Below are positions 35,239 through 45,809 of a stretch of 64,000 nucleotides of DNA, piece after piece. The stretch is taken from NCBI GenBank assembly GCA_000697355.1, contig JNEN01001251.1, positions 90,417 through 154,416 on the forward strand. Direction: 5' to 3'. Position numbers and translations under genes: made by a program. How positions within the stretch are numbered: the stretch's first letter is position 1; every line of letters begins with the position of its first letter. This stretch comes from Syncephalastrum monosporum B8922. Taxonomy: Eukaryota > Mucoromycota > Mucoromycetes > Mucorales > Syncephalastraceae. The notes under the pieces were generated by a model. The model worked only from the letters and a program-made list of their open reading frames with translations. It searched no databases and was not told the origin of the DNA.

Positions 35239-37548
35239 TCAGAAAAACATTTTGGTTACGGATCCGTAAAAGCGACCCATATAATTATTGAATCCTCCTC
35301 CTGCTTCTTGGCTTCGCGCTTCCTCCTCCTGGGGCGTCTCATTGTTGCTTTCGTCCATGGCATCCGATGATATGGATCTTGACCTTGCATTCAATGTAGG
35401 AGATGACGCCATCGTATCCAAAGCATCCCTAGACAGTCCTATGCGTGAATATCCATAGCCTCCATTCTAATGCGTATGCGTCTGCTGTATACGAATACAT
35501 ACGGCTCTGAATCTGCAGTGTGATTCGCAGTAGTCTGCTCGTTTGGCATCCCATGTGGTACTTGTGCACTCTCTTGTGGCTGTGAACAAGGTGTCTTTTG
35601 ATTCTGATCGGTCGAGCATTGTAAGCTGTACATGTTCGGGTTGCTCTTCGGGTCGTGCTGTTCTTTCTGCTCCTCTTCTCGCGGGTGGTGTTCTGCATCC
35701 ATGCGAATGACCTCAGCAGGATCAGCCACCATGCCACCCTGTGCCATGCAGGTATCCATGTCATCTTGCGTTGGCTGGGGTTGTCCAATGTGATGTGTGC
35801 TGACGGGGTTTGCTAAATCGGTGAGCACGCCCTCTCCCTTCTCGTCGTCTTGCTCCGTCTTGACCAGGACGCCGGCGTCTTGTTCAATGTCAGTCGTCGA
35901 TTCAGGCAGGGTATGTTGTGGGTGACCCTCCGGGCTGGTAGGGCTGCTATGATCATCAATGACAATGACCTCGGCAGGGTCGCTTTGTACAGAGCTTTGG
36001 TTGGGCAAGACGAGGTGTCGACTGAGGTCAAAGTCATTGTGAGGACGCTGAGTTAGCCGGTTGAGCTTTTGAGTAAAAGTGTCCATGCGTTTCTGGCGAC
36101 CGTCTTTCGCGTTGACGACACCGGCGGGGGGGCCCATCGTCAAGGGCGCGGGCGCCTTATCGACGGGGGTCTTCTTCTTGTGCGTAAGGTGTGTGGTGCT
36201 TTGCGGGCGTCGCAGTTTCCGTCTCCGGTTGACCTTTGAGGGGTCCTCCTGGTCAGGCGTGGGATTGGACGTGGTCGTTGAACTGCTGACACTGCTCTGT
36301 CTGGACGTCGACCGTCTGCGGCCGCTCTTCCGTAGCTGCTGTTCGAGTGCAATCACATGGAAGATATCGTCGTCGCTCTCATCCTCGTCCTGCTCCTGCT
36401 CCTGGTCTTGCCGTCCGCGCAGTTTCCTCCGCCGTGGCTGATGCTGTTGAGAGCGCAAGTGCGTTGACTCTGGCTGGTCTTGGTCTTGGTCTTGGTCCTC
36501 GACATCGGATTTGCACTGCCGTCGCTTTTGGAAAAGAGTGCGTTTTTTGCGTGGGCGTTGCTCGCTCAACTCGTCTTCGTACAATGGGCGTATGGGTGAA
36601 CAGGACGGGAGACTGTCGATCTCCATGGCGTCAGGATCGCGTGACAATGACGACGTCGATTGCTTGGCTGCATCGACCAACCGTTCAGAAAAGCGGCGTG
36701 CACGCGGCGTGCTAAACAAGGTGGTGGTATCGACTGTCATTGGGTCTACACAGAAAGGGCAAGACGCGTAGAGGGGCAGCCGGCGAATAAAGAGTGAATA
36801 ACAAATAGAAAGCAACAACAAATCAAGAATGATGCGCACCTCCAGAAGACAATTGGTCGTTGTAAGAAGAAACGTCAGCAGAAGTGGAGGTGCAGGTGCT
36901 GCTGCTCAGGGAGGAGGCTTCGGTGACTTGCGGCGGTCTGGCCATGAGACGGTTGCTGGACTCGCGGACCTAATTCAGGAAAAGAAAGAAAAGCAATGCG
37001 CCAAATCGAGTCCAACCAACGCCCCCCAATCTACGCAATTTTCTCTCACCTCTAAATGAAATAAAAAAAAAAACGATAAAAATATTCCACCATTGTCATC
37101 TTTATATCTTCTCTCTTTTGACCTTAGACAGCCACCTTGATCTCCAAATCTGTTCAATATCGCTGTCTTTGGGTGTCCCGTTTAACAGAAGCACGATAAC
37201 AAGTGGCTCCTTACATAACATGTACAGGAAAGTAGCAGTTTATCCTATTATCAGAAAGAAACTGCCGTAAAACGATGGTCATTCAAATTCCAGTGTAAAC
37301 CTATTTCCATGGCGACGCATGCATTCGTAGCAGAAAATATGCCTGGTAGATACACATCTGGTTAATTAACAATAGTAATATTAAATCCGATAAAAGCGAG
37401 AGACTGTATCCCTGTTGCTCTCATATGAAAGAGTAATAAGATATAAAAAAGAAATAAAAAAAATCAACCTTACCCGCGAGGTGCTGCCGTGCCCTAGGAC
37501 GCTTTCGCCGTGAGCGGACCCCTTAAACAGAAGATCCACGCGAGACAT
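35239..37548 (-). CDS. Unknown charged, largely disordered protein with SUMO-interaction-like motif
   Basis: Multi-exon gene starting MSRVDLLFKGSAHGES (37548), continuing after a long intron with VRESSNRLMARPPQVTEASS, then DPMTVDTTTLFSTPRARRFSE. The large exon carries alternating basic (PRKKRTLFQKRR, RRRKLRG) and acidic (DQDQDQDQ, EQEQDEDESDDD) tracts, nuclear-localisation-like clusters and several Ser/Thr-Pro sites. EVIVIDDHSS fits a SUMO-interaction motif (hydrophobic core followed by acids), and DPAEVI occurs twice. The last exon ends NNYMGRFYGSVTKMFF. No domain recognised; probably nuclear by composition. An intron with acceptor TCTAG near 35420 joins the last exon. Additional small exons in the long first intron cannot be excluded. 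Confidence 0.7.
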
Positions 37549-37787
37549 TGATACTTTGCTGCACAGATAGGATCAGTGAGCACATACATAGTACGTTCCA
37601 GATTATTTTTGGCAGGGTATATCAATCGTCGGGAGCAAGTCTATCGAAGAGAGTCTTGATCATCATGTCTTTGGGGTTTACCACCATATCATGTACAGGT
37701 ATGGTAATTTTTTGGATTTCCGCACCGGCAAGGCAGAATGAAGTTCGGAATGACGCGTCCCTGTGTATCTTTCTCCCAACTCATACG

Positions 37788-38830
37788 ATGGCCGACTCTG
37801 TAAAGCAACTAATCTCCCTGCGCGATCAGCTCAGAAAAGAACGCTCCTCCTCTTCTCCGAATCTTCAGAACTGCAACCAGCTCCTTGTTCAATCAAAAGT
37901 AATCATGAGCTGCTGTCATCTCTGATTACATACACTCAAACGTTTTCACTTTGTTGTCGTTCCATGCATAGATTGCGTTTACACAACTGGGTGCTTTCAC
38001 GCCCGTACCCGGTCAGACCCCAAACGAGGTCATGCTAGCAGCACGTAGGTGATCTCGCTGGCTGTGCAACCGTGGCTCACCTGGCATTGTAGGTGACATT
38101 CTCGAGGATGGCGCTTACTACAGTGTTCGCATCAAGGACATTGACTCATTCGAGCGGTACATTGCCCAACTGCACACCTACTACCACGATCTCGTCACGG
38201 TCCTTCCTCCTTCCTCGGAAATGTACGCTCTGCTCGGCCTGAACCTCCTGCGCTTGTTATCACAGAACCGCCTTTCCGATTTCCACACAGCCCTCGAGGC
38301 CATCGAGCCCGACCAGTTACAGAACAACGCTTTCATCAAGCAGGCCGTCGATCTGGAGCAGTTCCTGATGGAAGGAAGCTACAACAAGGTCTGGAACTCG
38401 CGAAAGTCGGTCCAGGGTGAAGAATTCCTCTTCTTTTACGACGTCTTGATGAACACGATCCGAGAGGAAATTGCAAACTGCAGCGAAAAAGCATATGACT
38501 CTCTGCCTCTCCAGGATGCGAGCACCCTTCTCTTTCTCAAAAACACCCAAGAGCTCATGACCTTTGCAGAGCAGGTAATTCCGATATATATACATATATA
38601 TCATATCATATCATATCATATCATATCATATCATATCATATATATACAGGGTGTGCGGCTTCCTACTCACTTTTGTTTCTTTCTTCGTTATATAGCGTGG
38701 CTGGAAAGTGTCGCCCGGTGAGCAAATGATTCACTTCGGTTCGGACGACAATGACGCGGTCGAGATACCTCAGGAGCAAATCATTACACAGACACTCTTA
38801 TACGCAAAGGAGCTGGAGCGCATTGTCTAA
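37788..38830 (+). CDS. RPN12: 26S proteasome lid subunit Rpn12
   Basis: PCI-domain subunit of the 19S regulatory particle lid (human PSMD8). It starts [18 protein letters not shown]. Exon 2 is [15 protein letters not shown]. Then come [32 protein letters not shown], the PCI core [33 protein letters not shown], and the C-terminal exon [16 protein letters not shown] ending in [10 protein letters not shown]. Introns: 37899-37971, 38045-38092 (48 nt) and 38575-38695; the last contains a (TCATA)8 tract. The length (about 260 residues) matches the family. Confidence 0.93.
38601..38640. repeat. (TCATA)8 pentanucleotide repeat in RPN12 intron 3
   Basis: Eight perfect TCATA units flanked by TATATA stretches, all inside the last intron of the Rpn12 gene. 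Confidence 0.95.
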
Positions 38831-39049
38831 ACTAACGTGATGAATTCTACACATACATAAAAGAAGAACACACAAAAAAAATGGATATGATAGCATGAGC
38901 TTCAAAAGTTTGTTTGCAAGCGACTACTGAACCCGCGGCAATTTGTTGTTTTGTGCCACCCGCTTTGTCTTGTTTTTTCTCTCTCTCTTCTATTTTTCCT
39001 GTCATCCTTTTATACATTATATAATAGAATATCTACATAATATTATACC

Positions 39050-39707
39050 ATGTCCAGCCAAGTCATTGTTTTTGCGTTTGCGACCATCTGCGATGCCGTC
39101 CTGATATTCCTGGCTGGTTTCTTTGTAGGCCCATGAAAGTACGCGGAAACGGCATACGTTAATGAGCTCACTTTTTGTTTCATGTCATGCGTAGTCGGTC
39201 ATGTTTTCGGATCTCGAGTGCGATTACATTAACCCGATCGATCTCTGCAGCAAGCTCAATAAGGTGAGTTATCGTGACGCCTGGAGACGCAACTAAACAA
39301 AGATGTGCAGTTTATCATGCCCGAAATGATTGGCCACGCGTTTCTGTTCTGCTTGTTCCTGGTCAACGGCAACTGGCTCTCGATGCTGATCAACTTGCCT
39401 TTGGTCGCCTATCACGCCATGCAGTAAGGAAGGAATGTATATACCACATATACACATACTCATATTACTGTGTGTTATCTATAGGGTGCGTCAGAGCAAG
39501 CACCAGCTGGACCCTACCGAGATCTTTCGCACGCTGTCTGTGCACAAGAAAGAGGCCTTTGTGAAAATCGGATTTTACTGCACTGTGAGTCTTTCATATT
39601 TATTATCAAACGGAGATTATGCAGAAAAAAAAGACTAATCATACGCATGACAGTGCTTCTTTTTCTACCTGTACTGTATGATTGTTGCTCTGATAGCGAT
39701 GGACTAG
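39050..39707 (+). CDS. ERV14: Erv14/cornichon-type ER cargo receptor
   Basis: Small membrane protein that loads transmembrane cargo into COPII vesicles. It starts MSSQVIVFAFATICDAVLIF (first membrane segment). Next is the cornichon signature FSDLECDYINPIDLCSKLN, then FLFCLFLVNGNWLSMLINL, LDPTEIFRTLSVHKKEAFVK, and the last membrane segment CFFFYLYCMIVALIAMD. Introns: 39125-39194, 39264-39310 (47 nt), 39424-39484, and one near 39585-39652. About 135 residues, normal for the family. Confidence 0.95.
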
Positions 39708-39998
39708 AATCAATGTATAAAAATGGCACCAAAGAGTCTCTTGCGGAAAATAATAGAACATGATGTAACTGGTCTGAGATCGTTACACAGAAAACGAGAG
39801 TTTGAGAGCAGGTGCTCCGTTTGTTGCTCACAAGGGGCGTACACACATACACATACACACAACATACAACAAAGTGACACCCGACCTCTTTTTTTCTCTT
39901 CATTTGTCTCACCTTTTTTTTTCCTCTTTCACTCCTCCGTTCCCCTTTTTCTTGAATTTACATACTTCTTTTCCCCACCATTTGCTCTTTCCTATTGT

Positions 39999-42098
39999 AT
40001 GACGGACATGCAACAGGCTGCTCCCGTATCCATTCTTGAGCCATCCAGCGCATCCGCTGCTCCTATTGATCTTGGCTATCTCCAGCCACCGTCGTTTGAA
40101 CAGGCGGGTACTTCCCCTCTATCGTCCTCGCTCTCCTCCTTCAACGGGAGCACCATTGCCCAGCACATCACATACCACATGGACCATATGGCCCAACAAC
40201 AACAGCAGCAGTCCCAAATAGAGCAGCACGCTGGTTCACCTCCCCCCGCGTCGTGTTACGCGAATGGCAGCGAATTGATCGACTGTTCGAATAACCAAGT
40301 CACCGAGCGCGTCGTGGAACTGTCTCCCAACACTCGGTATGGACGGCTGAATACCCTTTTGGGAAAGGGTGCTTTCAAGATTGTCCACAAGGCCATCGAC
40401 CGCGAGGAAGGCTACGAGGTAGCATGGAATGTACTCCAGGTAAAGAGATACTCCCTTCCATGATCGCTCTTTTTTGCAAAAATACCAAACAAGTCGGTTT
40501 GTTGTTATTACGTATGATAGATCGGGCAAGAAAATAGTAAAGACATTAGCCACGAGATCGAGATACTCAAGTCCGTTCGACACCCCAACATCATTGCGTT
40601 TCACGATGCATGGATGGGTCAAAACAAAACAGAATTTGTGTTTGTGACCGAACTGATGACTTCCGGGACCTTGCGCGAGTACATACGTAAGCTCAGTACA
40701 CCCAACCTAAAGATCGTCAAGCGGTGGTCGCGCCAGATTCTGAAGGGCCTGGCCTACCTTCACGACCGGAATCCGCCCATCATCCATCGTGACATAAAGT
40801 GCGATAATATCTTCATCAACGGAGCCCACAACGAGATCAAGATTGGTGATATGGGGACAGCGGAAACCATGTGGCTCGGCAACAAAAAATACACGCTTAT
40901 TGGTACACCCGAATTCATGGCCCCGGAAATGTATGAAGAGAGAGGCTACAGCGAAAAAGTCGATATTTACGCCTTTGGCATGTGTCTCTTGGAGATGGTG
41001 ACCGGTGAATACCCCTACAACGAATGCTCCAACCCGGCTCAGGTAAATATGACGTCTCACGCTATTTTTTCGATAAACTAAACATGGTGTGATTGTAGGT
41101 CTTCAAAAAAGTGTCCCAGGTATTTTTTTTTGAAAAAAAGGTTAAATTATTTAGAATTGTTTCCGGTTTGACACCCACACGCGATGACTTGCATAAACAA
41201 GCACATTCGCCCAGAGTCACTACAGCAGGTCACCAATCAGCAAGTGTTGGACGTCATCAACAACTGTTTGTCCGAGGACGAAAATGAACGGTAAACCTGT
41301 CCGGATCGGGTGTGATTATGAACAGGTCTTGCTAATAAGTTATCCAACCACAGGCTGTCGGCCCAAGAGCTGATGGAGTCCGCTTTTTTAGCAGTGGAGC
41401 CGGATGTCCAGCTACTCGCCACCGATGCGTCGCACAAACTGTTGACCCTGCAGGTCGTGTTCAAGGGCTCGGACAAAGTATCTGTCAAGTTTGAATTTAA
41501 CGTGGTATGCACACCTCCTGTTGGAAAGAGACGACATGAAAGAAGACATTTGGAAAGCTGACGGTCATGGGGGTTATGCTGCGTAACCTTTAGGAAAAAG
41601 ACACCGCGGAAGAAGTCGTAGCAGAAATGGTAAGGCATTCTCATTCGCCACATTATATTTTGGGGCACGTGCAAAGAAAGAGTAGAGAAAGACTTTGTTG
41701 GACTGACAACGCGATGCAATCATGGGGTTTTTAGATTGAAGAACAAGTGCTCCCCGATCGATACCAGCATTGGATTACGAACGAGTTGAACCGGATATTA
41801 CGTGACCTGAGCAAGGAAGAAGCAGAGGAACAGGGCAACGGCGAGGGGGGTGCGCATGGGAGCGCCGTGTGGCGGAGAGACGACCCACGGGCGGAGCTCG
41901 ACAAGATACGGAAGGAGCTGGCTCACATGAGTGAGCGAGCGCGGGAAGCGGAACGCCGGCGAGACATGCTGGAAGCCCAGGCAGTCTTATCCGAGCATCG
42001 AGCCCGCGAAGTGGAGCAAGAGCTCGACAAGTGCCGTGAACCCGAGGAGTCGCATGCGGCCTTGCTCGACCATGTTCTGGCAGGTATGTGTAGCGCGT

Positions 42099-42145
<47 letters not shown>

Positions 42146-42495
42146 TATGTGTAGAGAGGGATGAGAAAAAGGCCCTGTATTGTCAACGTACTGAGAATGC
42201 GAGCGTGTTTTATTTGTTCTATATTTTAGCATACTCGGATGACACATCCATTGACGATTTCGTCCGTGCTGCTGCCGCGGCGACAAATCGAGGCGAAGAC
42301 AAGGCCTGCGAGTGGGCGGCGAAACTCAAGGACCAGGATATCATGACGGTGGGCGATCTTCGAGGGTTGCTCGACGAGGACTGGTCGGGCATTGGCCTGA
42401 CGGTGTTTGCATTACGCGCATTGAAAAACATGCTCCGTCAGAAACAAGATGGCACGGCGACGGCACCTGGTCCAACCTCCAACGACGATTTATAG
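39999..42495 (+). CDS. WNK-type protein kinase with OSR1/PF2-like and SAM-like C-terminal domains
   Basis: Kinase of the WNK (with-no-lysine) family, which senses chloride/osmotic state in animals and plants. The usual VAIK lysine is replaced (VAWN), and a lysine sits in the glycine loop (GKGAFKIVHK), the WNK hallmark. Others: HRDIKCDNIFI, DMG in place of DFG, and GTPEFMAPEMYEE. After the kinase come LQVVFKGSDKVSVKFEFNV...EEVVAEMIEEQVL (OSR1-C/PF2-like), a coiled coil, and a C-terminal WAAKLKDQDIMTVGDLRGLL segment resembling a SAM domain. Introns: 40440-40520, 41043-41098, 41120-41201, 41291-41353, 41505-41593, 41630-41734 and 42084-42229. The exon 41099-41119 is only 21 nt (VFKKVSQ). The ATG at 39999 is preferred over an in-frame upstream one because the upstream part looks like a CT-rich leader. 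Confidence 0.9.
42107..42144. repeat. (GT)n dinucleotide tract in WNK intron
   Basis: Roughly 38 nt of nearly pure GT within the last intron of the WNK-type kinase gene. Confidence 0.95.
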
Positions 42496-42723
42496 TAAAG
42501 AAAGAAGGAAGAAAAGTAATACTATGCCTATGGGCTCTCATACCCCCACCTATTCCATGTATTTCATCTGTTTCAGCTACTTATTCTTCAGCTTGATGCG
42601 TGAGAAGTATAAGGGTACTGATATAATTTAGGGAAAAAGAATAAAGCACGCCGCATGCCTTTGATAGGGTCACATCTTTTTACGGTGGAAGCGCCACAGA
42701 CACAAACCACAGTATGAGACACA

Positions 42724-42733
42724 CATTATAAAA
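42724..42733 (+). promoter_or_regulatory. TATA-box-like element upstream of LITAF-domain gene
   Basis: The string TTATAAAAAG lies about 75-85 bp before the ATG at 42808 and is followed by a CT-rich leader, a layout common for fungal core promoters. Its function is inferred from position only. Confidence 0.4.
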
Positions 42734-42807
42734 AGGGAAAAAGCCAAGTGCTTGGCTTTTTTTCGCATGACATCCTTTCTTTTTCTTTCCCCTTTGTCAC
42801 ACACGAG

Positions 42808-43305
42808 ATGACACACTACCAGGACAACAACACACCCTACGCTCCTCCACCACCGTACAATGCCCTACCACCCGGTCCTCCTCCCGAGCAGCAGCCCTAC
42901 TATCCACCACCCTCATCGCCACCGCCCCCACCGCAGCAAGCACAGCAAGCACAGCAAGCACAGCTCTTGTATCCTCAAGTACCACCCGTCTTCAGTTACG
43001 GCACCGTGAGTGCGCCCTCACCGTCGGTGTTGCCCGGCGTGCAGCATCTCAAGGGAGATTCACAAGTCGTAATGTGCCCTGAATGCCATCAAGCAGTCGA
43101 GACAATCACTTATCACCACAATGGAAGCGCGGTTGTGCTCAGCGCCTTGGCCCTCTTTGTGTTTGGATGCCACTCGGGCGGGTGCTTGATCCCTTTTTGC
43201 TGCCCGCTCTGCAAAGACGTGCAGCATGTCTGCCCCAACTGTGATACCACCATTGCCACCTATTCCAGGCTTGAGCAAACGGCGTTACCAGGTGATCGAT
43301 CCTGA
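42808..43305 (+). CDS. LITAF-domain zinc-ribbon membrane-associated protein
   Basis: Single-exon gene of 165 codons. The N-terminal half is Pro/Gln/Tyr-rich with PPPPYNALPPGPP, a PPxY motif of the kind recognised by WW-domain (Nedd4/Rsp5) ligases. The C-terminal half is a LITAF domain: CPECHQAV, a hydrophobic membrane-dipping segment (SAVVLSALALFVFGC...LIPFCC), and CPLCKDVQHVCPNC. The two CxxC pairs form the zinc knuckle. LITAF/SIMPLE proteins sit on the cytosolic face of late endosomes and lysosomes, so a role in endosomal sorting with an Rsp5-like ligase is a reasonable inference. Confidence 0.92.
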   Translation: MTHYQDNNTPYAPPPPYNALPPGPPPEQQPYYPPPSSPPPPPQQAQQAQQAQLLYPQVPPVFSYGTVSAPSPSVLPGVQHLKGDSQVVMCPECHQAVETITYHHNGSAVVLSALALFVFGCHSGGCLIPFCCPLCKDVQHVCPNCDTTIATYSRLEQTALPGDRS

Positions 43306-43846
43306 TACAGTCTTTCTCGTGCTTTCCTTTTTCCTTTTCTTTTCGTCTCTTTTTCTGTAATCCTCGTTGTCGAGTGCTGAAGCTGTAATAAATATAAAGA
43401 GTGTGGTGAGAAATACTACTATCATCACTGCTGCTGCTGCTGCTACTACTACTTACTATAGTACTATTTGCTCTATTGCCTGATTGATTTCTGTTGCACT
43501 GCGCGCGATCACCCATTGTATGCTTCCGGATAGTTTACTATCTTTCTTGTTTTCTTTCTTTCTTGTACAGAGCCGATGTCAGCCATAGAGATGGATTGGA
43601 AGATGTGCATCCTGGCTCTAATATGGAGTCTAGTGTTCTAGTGCCTTGTTTCAGATGCTGTATTTCGCACACTCATTTAAATAAATAAGTATGAGACATC
43701 CAGTCTGTCCGTCGTGTGTACGTGTGTATGTTGTGTATGTCGGACTTGCAGGACTAAACATTCTGTCCATCCGTCGTATCTCCCTCTTTCCCATTTTCGA
43801 CGCTTCTTCACTCGCCTTCCCCCAACAAAACTACCCAACGAGACTC
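43306..43846. other. Intergenic region between LITAF and Snf4 genes
   Basis: About 540 bp between two plus-strand genes. It includes a CTG/CTA repeat stretch at about 43428-43452 and a TTTCTTTC run near 43545. No gene seen. The last 60 bp are CT-rich, as expected for the Snf4 leader. Confidence 0.5.
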
Positions 43847-45060
43847 ATGGCATCGCCGATGCACGATTCCCTCTCGGCATGCGAGACCCAGACGCTTATG
43901 CGGTCGTTTCTAAAAGAGCACACCGCTTACGATGTACTGCCTGTGAGTTATCGTCTCATTGTCTTTGACACCCATCTCCTCGTTAAGAAAGCATTAGCCG
44001 GTCTGGTGCAGAATGGTAAGTGAACGGCGCCGTCTCTTTGAATGGGGTTTCTGTTCGAGTTTATACAAAGCAATGGACAACTAGGCATCGTGTCTGCACC
44101 GCTGTGGTCGAGCGAGACGCACAAATTCGCGGGAATGCTGACGGTATCCGACTTCATCAACCTGATCCAGTATTATTATACCCATGCCTCGGTCGAAGAT
44201 GCGCTCAAGGATATCGAAAAGTTCGAGATTGCCCATCTGCGCGACGTTGAGGTCACTGTCGGTGCAGCTGCGCCTCAGCTTGTGTCCATCCACCCCATGG
44301 CCACCCTTTACGACGCTTGTCATCTGCTCGCACAAAGCCGTGCTCATCGTATTCCGCTCCTGGACCACGACGCCGGTGGCACCGAGATGATTGTCTCTGT
44401 TATCACACAATACCGTATTCTCAAATTCATCGCTGTCAATGTAAGCCATTTGGTTTTTGTTGTCCTCTTCTCGCATAGGGGCCCGCTCATCCTGCTTCTT
44501 GTTTAGTATAAAGATACTCGATCATTGCGACAACCGCTTTCGGAACTTAAGATCGGCACCTACGAGAACATAGCGACTGCTTCCATGGACACGCCTGTCA
44601 TTCAGCTCATCAACATGTTTGTCGACCGTAAAATTAGCGCTGTCCCCATCATCAATGAAGACAACGTCGTACTTAACGTGTACGAAACTATTGATGTCAT
44701 GGTAGGGAGTGGAAAATCCGATCTCCCATGTCACTCATGCCCGCTCTATATACTCTAGAGTATTGCTCGTACAGGACGCTATAATGAACTCGATATTCCC
44801 ATTGGTGAAGCCCTCGAGGCGAGACCCAAGGTAAGCACTACTCCCCTCCCCTCTCCTCACCCGCCCTCCTGACTCATGGTTTCATCTAGGATTATCCCGG
44901 TGTACACACATGCACGTTGAACGACTCACTCTATTCCATTTTCCAAACCATCCGGAAGCAGCGCGTATACCGACTGATTGTTGTAGATCAACAAAACAAG
45001 CTTGTCGGCATCGTCAGTTTATCCGACATCTTGGGCTATCTCGTTGGTATTCAACGATGA
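43847..45060 (+). CDS. SNF4: AMPK/SNF1 complex gamma subunit with four CBS motifs
   Basis: Nucleotide-sensing regulatory subunit of SNF1/AMPK. It starts MASPMHDSLSACETQ, then FLKEHTAYDVLPVSYRL. CBS1 reads VSAPLWSSETHKFAGMLTVSDFINLIQYYY, split here by description into the sensor SAPLW and TVSDFINLI. CBS2 has YDACHLLAQSRAHRIPL with VITQYRILKF, CBS3 has IQLINMFVDRKISAVPII, and CBS4 has SIFQTIRKQRVYRLIVV with VGIVSLSDILGYLVG. Introns: 44016-44084, 44441-44506, 44702-44758 and 44831-44889. Length and motif order match yeast Snf4. Confidence 0.95.
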
Positions 45061-45809
45061 TAAGCTCCACTTTATGTACAATATATCAGCATGAAAGATA
45101 GGAAAGCGTACCTATTTGTACAAAATGAATCTGAAAGATACATATATTACATACCATACGATCATTCCAAGCGAAAGAAAGACATGTTCATTTGCTGAGG
45201 GAGAGTCCTTGCTACCTGTCCAACTTGAGCTCGCCGCTTCTCGGGTCTCATATTAGAGTATGAGCACTAAAATGCAGATTGCGCGACAGCGAAAGATAGC
45301 GTCCGACAAAACGAGCTCGTCGACCATGCCTTTTTCATCTATAAACTGCTACTCCCAAGACCTACCGCTTCTGTGTCCTGTCCAAAATATACATCAGTAA
45401 GGTACCTCTGCATGGAGCTTCGCACAAAAGAAATTTGCATAATAACCCTGTCCGCATACAGTACTTTAAGGGAAAGCAGGTAAACGGATATATTATTGTC
45501 GCAAATTGGGTTACCATTCTTGTCTGCAGTTTCGGCGTGACCTGACTCGTGTCACCGTCCTGAATTCATGCATACTTGTCTGGACGTGGCTTCACGTACC
45601 ACAGTTATGGATAATGAAAAAAGGAACAGGGGATAAACGGCAAGCCCCCTCCTCCTTTTTACTTGCTTATTCATAGCATACAATTGAAAGAAACAACGTA
45701 GCCGTATATACATGTATTTAAACGAGTAGGAAAAAAAAGGGTCGGGTGCTAAAATAGAGGAATAAAAGTAAAGGAGTGGACAGAGCAAGAGTGCGTGGCT
45801 AAACATCGG
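45061..45809. other. Intergenic region between convergent genes
   Basis: About 750 bp between the 3' ends of Snf4 (plus) and the Zn2Cys6 gene (minus). Short unsupported frames only. Probably 3' UTR sequence of both. Confidence 0.5.
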
